Shown: piece after piece, positions 58,652-64,000 of the stretch
Layout of the letters: each line of letters starts with the position of its first letter
Numbering within the stretch: position 1 is the first letter of the stretch
DNA from: Erythrobacter litoralis
GTDB lineage: Bacteria > Pseudomonadota > Alphaproteobacteria > Sphingomonadales > Sphingomonadaceae
Assembly (NCBI RefSeq): GCF_001719165.1
Contig: NZ_CP017057.1
Coordinates: 2,784,501-2,848,500, forward strand
DNA: 64,000 nt
Direction: 5' to 3'
Notes under the pieces: model-generated
Database searches by the model: none
Told to the model about the DNA's origin: nothing
Seen by the model: the letters and a program-made list of their open reading frames with translations, nothing else
Position numbers and translations under genes: made by a program

Positions 58652-59747
58652 TGAGAAATCCGTGCACGACCCGGTCGAGCTGTTCGTGCGGCAGAAGGAA
58701 GCTGTCATGCCCGTTGGGCGCCGACAGTTCGACGAAGCTCACTCTGTTGCCGGTCGCATTGAGGGCATGAACGATATGGCGGCTTTCCGTGGTCGGATAG
58801 AGCCAGTCCGTGTCGAAGCTGACGATGCAGAAGCGCGCATGGCGGCTGCGTGCGAAGGCATTGGCGAGCTTGCCGCCATGCTCTTCGGCGAGGTCGAAAT
58901 AATCCATCGCGCGGGTGATGTAGAGGTAGGAATTGGCATCGAAGCGCTGGGTGAAGCCGCTGCCCTGGTAGCGCAGGTAGGACTCGACCTGGAAATCGGC
59001 ATCGAAGCTGAAGCTCGTCGCCTCGCGGTCCTGAAGGCGGCGGCCGAACTTGCGGGTAAGTCCCTCTTCGGAAAGATAGGTGATGTGCGCCGCCATGCGC
59101 GCCACGGCGAGGCCGTTGTCGGGCCGCGCATCGCTGGAATAGTAATCGCCCGCAGCCCAGCCGGGATCGGCCATGATCGCCTGCCGCCCGACTTCGTGAA
59201 AGGCGATGTTCTGCGCCGAATGGCGCGCGGTCGAGGCGATCACCAGCACGCGGCCCGCGCGCTCGGGCCAGTTGGCGGCAAGGCTCAGCGCCTGCATCCC
59301 GCCCATCGACCCGCCGACCACGCCATGCAGCCGCTCGATCCCGAGCCCGTCGAGCAGCGCCACGAGCCCGCGCACCATGTCGCGAATGGTGATGACGGGA
59401 AAGCGCATGCCGTACGGCTTGCCGTCCGGGCCGTCGCTTGCCGGGCCGGTAGAGCCCATGCACGACCCGATGACATTGGCGCAGATGACGTGAAAGCGAT
59501 CCGTGTCGATCGGCTTGCCCGGCCCGACCATGCGCTCCCACCAGCCCGGCTTGCCGGTGGCGGGATGGGTGCTCGCGACATATTGATCGCCGGTCAGCGC
59601 ATGACAGATCAGCACCGCGTTCGACCGGTCCTCCGCAAGTTCGCCATAGGTTTCATAAGCGATCCGCGCGCCCACCAGCGTCTGCCCGCTGTCGAGCGGC
59701 AGATCCTCGGCGAGCGCATGGCTCCTGGTGGGCGGAGTGACGTTCAT
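58644..59747 (-). CDS. metX: Homoserine O-acyltransferase MetX
   Basis: A 367-residue alpha/beta-hydrolase-fold acyltransferase (MetX/HTA family) starting methionine synthesis from homoserine. The nucleophile elbow is [12 protein letters not shown] (about 145-155, Ser nucleophile), the Asp is in FDTDWLYP (about 310) and the His is in NGHDSF (about 345). [10 protein letters not shown] is the family start. Sequence alone does not tell acetyl from succinyl donor. It lies upstream of and overlaps metW. Confidence 0.95.
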   Translation of the reverse strand: MNVTPPTRSHALAEDLPLDSGQTLVGARIAYETYGELAEDRSNAVLICHALTGDQYVASTHPATGKPGWWERMVGPGKPIDTDRFHVICANVIGSCMGSTGPASDGPDGKPYGMRFPVITIRDMVRGLVALLDGLGIERLHGVVGGSMGGMQALSLAANWPERAGRVLVIASTARHSAQNIAFHEVGRQAIMADPGWAAGDYYSSDARPDNGLAVARMAAHITYLSEEGLTRKFGRRLQDREATSFSFDADFQVESYLRYQGSGFTQRFDANSYLYITRAMDYFDLAEEHGGKLANAFARSRHARFCIVSFDTDWLYPTTESRHIVHALNATGNRVSFVELSAPNGHDSFLLPHEQLDRVVHGFLNG

Positions 59748-59857
59748 GGGCTCGGCAGCGATTGGGCGAGGCGCGCGCGCAAGTCAATCGGAGCGCAAGC
59801 GCGCCGCAACGAGAGGGCTGGTCCCGGCGGCAGCGAGCCTGTATCGCCGCGCTCTCC

Positions 59858-60976
59858 ATGACGAACACTTCCATGAACACACAGCCCCAGCCCAAGCCCT
59901 GGATCCTCGGTATCCACGCCTACACGCCCGGCAAGTCCAAGGCGAGCGACGGCCGCGCGCTCGTCAAGCTGTCGGCGAACGAGAACCCGCTCGGCACCAG
60001 CCCGGCCGCGCTCGAAGCGCTCGAGGCGGCGCGGGGAGAGGCGGCGACCTATCCCGATCCCGGCGCGATCGCCCTGCGCGAGGCGCTGGGCGGGTTGCAC
60101 GGGCTCGATCCGGCACGGATCGTGTGCGGGACCGGTTCGGACGAATTGCTCAACCTCGCCGCTCAGGGTTTTGCCGGGCCGGGCGACGAGGTCGTGTTCG
60201 CGCGCCATTCCTTCGCGGTCTACGACATCGCCGCGCGCCGCTGCGGGGCAAATCCAGTCGAGGTGGCGGATCGCGACTACACCGCCGATATCGATGCGCT
60301 GCTCGGCGCGGTCGGCGACGCAACGCGGGTCGTCTTCCTCGCCAATCCGAACAATCCGACGGGCACGTGGCTGCCGCCCGCCGAGGTCGAGCGGCTCCAT
60401 GCCGGGTTGCCCGCGCATGTGCTGCTGGTGGTGGACGAGGCCTATGGCGAATATGTCGATCCCGCCCACCAGCGCGCCGCCTTCGAGCTTGCGGGCAGGC
60501 ATGACAACGTGCTGGTCACGCGCACCTTTTCCAAGATCTACGGACTTGCCGCCGAACGGGTCGGCTGGGCCTATGGCGCGACCGGCCTTGTCGACGTTCT
60601 GAACCGGATCCGCGGCCCGTTCAACGTGACCGCGAGCGGGCAAGCGGCGGGCATCGCCGCGCTTTCCGACCAGTCCTTCGTCGAACGCAGCCGTGCCCAC
60701 AACTCCGCCGAACGCGCACGCCTTGCCGAGGCGATCGCGGCGCTCGGCAATCACGGTCTTCGCGCCGTGCCGAGCGAGGCCAATTTCCTCCTCGTCCTGT
60801 TCGAAGGCGAGCTCAAGGCCGAAACGGCGCTCGAAGCGCTCGCCGGGGAAGGCTACGCGGTGCGCCATCTGCCGGGACAGGGCCTGCCCCATGGCTTGCG
60901 CATCACGATCGGCAAGTCGGCCGACATGGACCGCGTGATCGCCTGCCTGCGCCGGCTGTGCGGGGAAGCGGCGTGA
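59858..60976 (+). CDS. hisC: Histidinol-phosphate aminotransferase (HisC/aromatic aminotransferase)
   Basis: A 372-residue PLP enzyme (372 residues from the ATG at 59858; an ATG 15 bp later is the alternative). Motifs: [14 protein letters not shown], the PNNPTG loop and the Schiff-base Lys in [15 protein letters not shown]. HisC-type enzymes make histidinol phosphate. In Zymomonas and relatives they also transaminate prephenate or phenylpyruvate, which fits the coupled prephenate dehydrogenase gene that overlaps its stop (GTGA). Divergent from metX. Confidence 0.92.
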   Translation: MTNTSMNTQPQPKPWILGIHAYTPGKSKASDGRALVKLSANENPLGTSPAALEALEAARGEAATYPDPGAIALREALGGLHGLDPARIVCGTGSDELLNLAAQGFAGPGDEVVFARHSFAVYDIAARRCGANPVEVADRDYTADIDALLGAVGDATRVVFLANPNNPTGTWLPPAEVERLHAGLPAHVLLVVDEAYGEYVDPAHQRAAFELAGRHDNVLVTRTFSKIYGLAAERVGWAYGATGLVDVLNRIRGPFNVTASGQAAGIAALSDQSFVERSRAHNSAERARLAEAIAALGNHGLRAVPSEANFLLVLFEGELKAETALEALAGEGYAVRHLPGQGLPHGLRITIGKSADMDRVIACLRRLCGEAA

Positions 60977-61875
60977 GGATCGAGCGCGTCGCGATCATCG
61001 GCCTCGGACTGCTCGGATCCTCGATCGGGCTCGCGCTGAGGGAACGCGCGCCGGGCATCGCCACGACCGGCTTCGACGCCAATCCCAACGTGCGTGCCAA
61101 AGCGGAGGAGCTGGGCCTTGTCGGCGTGGTCTGCGAAAGCCCCGCCGAAGCCGTTCGCGAAGCCGATCTGGTGGTGCTGTGCGTGCCCGTCGGGGCGATG
61201 AGCGAAGCCGCCGCCGCGATCGCCGAGGCCCTGCCCGCGCGAGCCATCGTCAGCGATGTCGGCTCTTCGAAACAGAGCGTCGCAAGGGCCCTCGCCGAAG
61301 CTCTGCCTGGTCGCTGCGTCATCCCCGCGCACCCGGTCGCCGGAACCGAGGAAAGCGGGCCGGAAGCAGGCTTCGCAACGCTGTTCGTCGGGCGCTGGTG
61401 CATCCTTACCCCTCCCGAGGACGCGGACCCCGAAGCGCTCGAGGCGCTGTCGGATTTCTGGGCCGGATTGGGCGCCAGGGTCGAGGTCATGGACGCGGGC
61501 CACCACGATCTCGTCCTCGCGGTGACGAGCCATATCCCCCACCTCATCGCCTTCACCATCGTCGGCACGGCAAGCGATCTCGAAGAGGTCACCCGTTCCG
61601 AGGTCATCAAGTATTCCGCGGGGGGCTTTCGCGACTTCACCCGCATCGCCGCCTCCGATCCCGTCATGTGGCGCGACGTGTTCCTCAACAACCGCGAGGC
61701 AGTGCTCGAAATGCTGGGCCGCTTCACCGAGGACCTTACCGCGTTGCAGCGCGCGATCCGTTCGGGCGATGGGGAAACGCTGCACGACCTGTTCAGCCGA
61801 ACCCGCGCGATAAGGCGGCAGGTGATCGAACAGGGGCAGGACGAGAGCAAGCCCGATTTCGGGCGCAGCCACTGA
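60973..61875 (+). CDS. tyrC: Prephenate/arogenate dehydrogenase
   Basis: A 300-residue NAD(P)-dependent dehydrogenase of tyrosine synthesis, starting at GTG (overlap GTGA with hisC). The Rossmann motif is [15 protein letters not shown] (about 7-20); further family patterns are [26 protein letters not shown] (about 120-135) and [18 protein letters not shown]. The ACT domain of bifunctional TyrA proteins is absent. hisC-tyrC is the same order as in Zymomonas. The next gene is convergent, 3 bp away. Confidence 0.94.
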   Translation: MRIERVAIIGLGLLGSSIGLALRERAPGIATTGFDANPNVRAKAEELGLVGVVCESPAEAVREADLVVLCVPVGAMSEAAAAIAEALPARAIVSDVGSSKQSVARALAEALPGRCVIPAHPVAGTEESGPEAGFATLFVGRWCILTPPEDADPEALEALSDFWAGLGARVEVMDAGHHDLVLAVTSHIPHLIAFTIVGTASDLEEVTRSEVIKYSAGGFRDFTRIAASDPVMWRDVFLNNREAVLEMLGRFTEDLTALQRAIRSGDGETLHDLFSRTRAIRRQVIEQGQDESKPDFGRSH

Positions 61876-61878
61876 CCT

Positions 61879-62565
61879 TCAGGCAGGTGGGTTGAGGCTG
61901 TTGATCGCGTCGTGGACGCGTGCCTCGATCTCGGCGCGCGGGAGGCCCGCCGGGATCGTCTCGCCGATACGATAGGTGATCGTGCCCGAACGCTTGATCC
62001 GGCGGTGATAGAGCGGCCCGGAATCGACCGCCACCGGCACGACCGGCAGTTTGAGCAGCTTGTACGTCCCGGCAAAGCCCGATTGCAGCGGCGCGCGCCT
62101 GCCATGGGGGACGCGGGTTCCTTCGGGGAAGATCACGAGCGGCCGGCCCTCTTCCACCCGGACTCTTGCGAGCGCGATCATCTCGCGCAGCGCCTTGGCT
62201 CCGGCATCGCGCGCGACCGGAACCAGCCCGTACGCCCGCGCAGAATAGCCCCAGCCGGGAATGGCGAAGAGCTCGCGCTTGGCGAAGACCGTCGGAAAGC
62301 CCAGCAGGCAGGGCATGTCGATCGCTTCGAAGAAGCTTTCGTGCTTGACCGCGATCAGCACTTCGCCGCGCGGCAATTCGCCCTCGATGCGCACATCGAT
62401 GCCGAGCAGGCGATGCACGCACCAGCGATGCCACCCGCTCCAGGCCGAGACGACCCGTCTGAGCGGTCCGATCCCGAACGGCATCACCGCCAGCGAGGCC
62501 ATGACCAGCAGCGCGCTGATCCCGTAGAAGAGCGGGTAGAAGAGGAGATTGCGCAGGGCGATCAT
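61879..62565 (-). CDS. plsC: 1-acyl-sn-glycerol-3-phosphate acyltransferase
   Basis: A 228-residue membrane acyltransferase. A hydrophobic N-terminus (about 5-32) precedes the catalytic region with KHESFFEAID, where His is followed by x4 and Glu rather than the usual Asp (HX4D/E). VIFPEGTRVP (about 137-146) is the substrate motif, with ALARVRVEEGRP. It makes phosphatidic acid from lysophosphatidic acid. It lies 8 bp downstream of the YdcF gene in the same direction (ftsX-ydcF-plsC order). Confidence 0.92.
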   Translation of the reverse strand: MIALRNLLFYPLFYGISALLVMASLAVMPFGIGPLRRVVSAWSGWHRWCVHRLLGIDVRIEGELPRGEVLIAVKHESFFEAIDMPCLLGFPTVFAKRELFAIPGWGYSARAYGLVPVARDAGAKALREMIALARVRVEEGRPLVIFPEGTRVPHGRRAPLQSGFAGTYKLLKLPVVPVAVDSGPLYHRRIKRSGTITYRIGETIPAGLPRAEIEARVHDAINSLNPPA

Positions 62566-62573
62566 CGCGCGCC

Positions 62574-63119
62574 TCAGATCCCGACCAGCCCGCCCGCCCA
62601 GCTTGCGAGCAGCTTGTGATATTCGAGGAACAGGCTCGCGAGGCTCGGTTGCGATGGGACCGCATCGCGCAGGACGGGGACGCCGTCGGGCAGCGTGCGG
62701 TCAAGCTCGCTCGCGGCGCGGCGCATGTGCCAGTCGGTCGTCACGAGCCGCAGGGATGCGATCTCGTTCTGCTCCACCCAGGCCGCGATCTCGGACGCGT
62801 TGCCCTTGGTGTCGACCGCCGCGAAGCCGAGGGACACGCAGCAATCCATGCGCTCCTCGGATACCCCGAACTCGGCGGCGAATTCGGCCGGGCGCACTTC
62901 GGGCGCGACCCCGCTCACCAGCATCCGGTCTGCAAGCCCTGCATCGAGCACGGCGAGCCCCTGCGGGATCCGGCCGGCAGCGCCCGTCAGCACGATCACT
63001 GCATCGGTCCGCACCTTGCCCGCCGGCTGCGGCAGCGACACAGTGAACCACAGGAAACCCAGTGCCCAGACAAGCACGAGCGAGGAGAGGACGTAGCGAA
63101 TCACAGCGGCCGCGCTCAA
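62574..63119 (-). CDS. YdcF/ElyC family (DUF218) protein
   Basis: A 181-residue protein with one N-terminal hydrophobic helix (about 8-28) and a DUF218 domain (about 37-175). DAVIVLTGAAGRIPQGL is the nucleotide-binding-like start, followed by ERMLVSGVAP-like and GNASEIAAWVEQNEIASLRLVTTDWHMRRA. The start is TTG (overlap TTGA with ftsX); a GTG 15 bp downstream is an alternative. Members affect envelope/peptidoglycan metabolism. It is coupled to ftsX. Confidence 0.84.
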   Translation of the reverse strand: MSAAAVIRYVLSSLVLVWALGFLWFTVSLPQPAGKVRTDAVIVLTGAAGRIPQGLAVLDAGLADRMLVSGVAPEVRPAEFAAEFGVSEERMDCCVSLGFAAVDTKGNASEIAAWVEQNEIASLRLVTTDWHMRRAASELDRTLPDGVPVLRDAVPSQPSLASLFLEYHKLLASWAGGLVGI

Positions 63120-64000
63120 AGCATTTTCCTGAGGGCGAAGGCAATGGTGATCCGCCCGGTGAGCGCCGCGAGCGCGATCGCGATCACCGGGACGGCGCCG
63201 ATCACCGCCCAGTCTCTGAGGCCGAGTGCCCCGCCCGCCACCATGCCGCTGTCAAGCCCTGCGAATTGCCGACCCAGAGCGAGAACGGCAATTCCGCCCA
63301 GCGCCGTGCCGACCAGCGCACCAAACGCCGCATCGCGGATCACTGCGCGCTGGAAAATGCGGGTCACCTGACCGTCGGTGCCGCCGAGCAGGTGCACGAT
63401 CTCGACCGTCTCGCGGTGATTGGCGAAGGCACTGCGGGCCGCGAGCCAGACCGCGGCGGCGGTGGCAAAGGCGACCAGCGCGATCAGCGCGAGCGCGAGA
63501 TATTGCAGCGCCGCGAGTGCATCGTAGACCGGCCGCAGCCATTCGGACTGCGCATCGACCCGCGCGCCCTCCACCTCACCCTCGAGCGCGCGCGACAGCG
63601 CCGCGATCTCCTGCGTATCGGCCGTCCGAATGAGTTCGACGTCGATCAGCGCCGGGATCGGTACTTCGCCGCTTGCCGCGCCATCGCCCAGCCAGGGCTC
63701 CAGCAGTTCGACCAGTTCCGCGCGCGGGACCACCCGGACCGATCGCACCAGGCTCTCGCCCGCAAGGATTTCGGCCGCGCGCGCGGCCTTGGCCTCGCGC
63801 AAGGCCGGATCGGCCTCGATCACCTGCACGGTCACCGCGCCGGACAGGTCGGCGCGGGCGTTGGCAGCGAGATTGCCGAGCGCGAGGCCCCCGGCAGCCG
63901 CGATCACGACGAGCGCGGTGAGCAGCGCGATCACCCATGGCATCGCCCCGCCGAAACGGCTCGACGGGACGAGGCTCGCCGCGAGCCGCGAGCCGATCGG
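63116..64000 (-). CDS. ftsX: Cell division protein FtsX (5' end beyond window)
   Basis: At least 294 codons are in the window, and the frame is open to the window's edge. An internal ATG at 63943 is probably not the start, because SRLAASLVPSSRFGG upstream reads like FtsX N-terminus. Four helices are placed as expected (one near the N-terminus, three in the C-terminal half with ALQYLALALIALVAFATAAAVWLAARS and ETVEIVHLLGGTDGQVTRIF). An extracytoplasmic domain lies between. FtsX with FtsE forms a transporter-like complex that activates cell-wall hydrolases at the septum. It overlaps ydcF (TTGA). Confidence 0.93.
   Translation of the reverse strand, partial: PIGSRLAASLVPSSRFGGAMPWVIALLTALVVIAAAGGLALGNLAANARADLSGAVTVQVIEADPALREAKAARAAEILAGESLVRSVRVVPRAELVELLEPWLGDGAASGEVPIPALIDVELIRTADTQEIAALSRALEGEVEGARVDAQSEWLRPVYDALAALQYLALALIALVAFATAAAVWLAARSAFANHRETVEIVHLLGGTDGQVTRIFQRAVIRDAAFGALVGTALGGIAVLALGRQFAGLDSGMVAGGALGLRDWAVIGAVPVIAIALAALTGRITIAFALRKML

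Noticed and set aside
61879..62565. HX4E instead of HX4D in PlsC as a possible loss of activity
   Set aside because: Glu at this position occurs in other bacterial PlsC-type enzymes and FPEGTR is intact, so I treat it as a normal variant.
1..64000. CRISPR arrays, prophages, insertion sequences, integrons or toxin-antitoxin pairs
   Set aside because: I saw no repeat-spacer pattern, transposase or integrase motif, or characteristic small toxin/antitoxin pair anywhere in the window.

Overview
The window is one continuous stretch of a GC-rich alphaproteobacterial chromosome. The gene content points to the Sphingomonadales, most likely an Erythrobacter-like member of the Erythrobacteraceae. The evidence is the NDUFA12-type complex I subunit, DUF2155 and DUF1674 (SDHAF4) proteins, an FzlA-type GST-fold protein, split metX/metW, three large TonB-dependent receptors plus a TonB protein, and paired hflK-hflC-degP. 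The taxonomic call is inference from gene content. I saw no prophage, insertion sequence, CRISPR array or integrase. It is mostly housekeeping and envelope genes, with a few local rearrangements and small decayed loci.

Layout. 1-1650: end of an enoyl-CoA hydratase and an LCAD-type acyl-CoA dehydrogenase. 1650-8700: two TonB-dependent receptors (the first with a perfect 84-bp in-frame tandem duplication) and a Baeyer-Villiger-type flavin monooxygenase coupled to a small membrane protein. 8750-12350: a CinA/MoaB-type protein, a polysaccharide-deacetylase/BioF2-like acetyltransferase pair, and two small membrane proteins, one with its ribosome binding site in a hairpin loop. 12650-18600: the translation/secretion block rplA, rplK, nusG, secE and tRNA-Trp, interrupted by an RlpA-like gene, a frameshifted acetyltransferase remnant and an alanine/glycine symporter. 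18700-27750: aat, DUF2155, NDUFA12, DUF192-recX, a fatty acyl-AMP ligase, a DUF389 protein, TelA/XpaC-like and a PHA-system protein.

27750-34650: manC-manA, TonB, a small odd locus with a 12-G tract, and a 1151-residue Oar-like TonB-dependent receptor with a repeat-rich upstream region. 34950-43400: a 2OG-Fe(II) oxygenase, a CNT nucleoside transporter, a queuosine-precursor transporter, an MliC-like lipoprotein, tRNA-Lys, folK-aguB, a periplasmic methyltransferase-like protein, msrA, rsmB and SDHAF4. 43450-56300: cytochrome P450, ferrochelatase, a Tat-exported molybdenum hydroxylase large subunit, Mrp, hflK-hflC, degP, PBP1A and msrB. 56300-64000: fzlA, small proteins, metX-metW, hisC-tyrC, plsC, a YdcF protein and the 5'-incomplete ftsX.

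Functional themes are envelope biogenesis and nutrient uptake (TonB system, PBP1A, FtsX, FzlA, RlpA, PlsC, mannose nucleotide supply), protein quality control and methionine-oxide repair (HflKC, DegP, MsrA, MsrB, Aat), and amino-acid synthesis (MetXW, HisC-TyrC). Many genes are stitched together by 4-bp start/stop overlaps. I did not find a clearly new multi-gene system. The most unusual items are the receptor duplication, the broken secE-nusG-rplKA neighbourhood, the G12 tract and the ribosome-binding-site hairpin.
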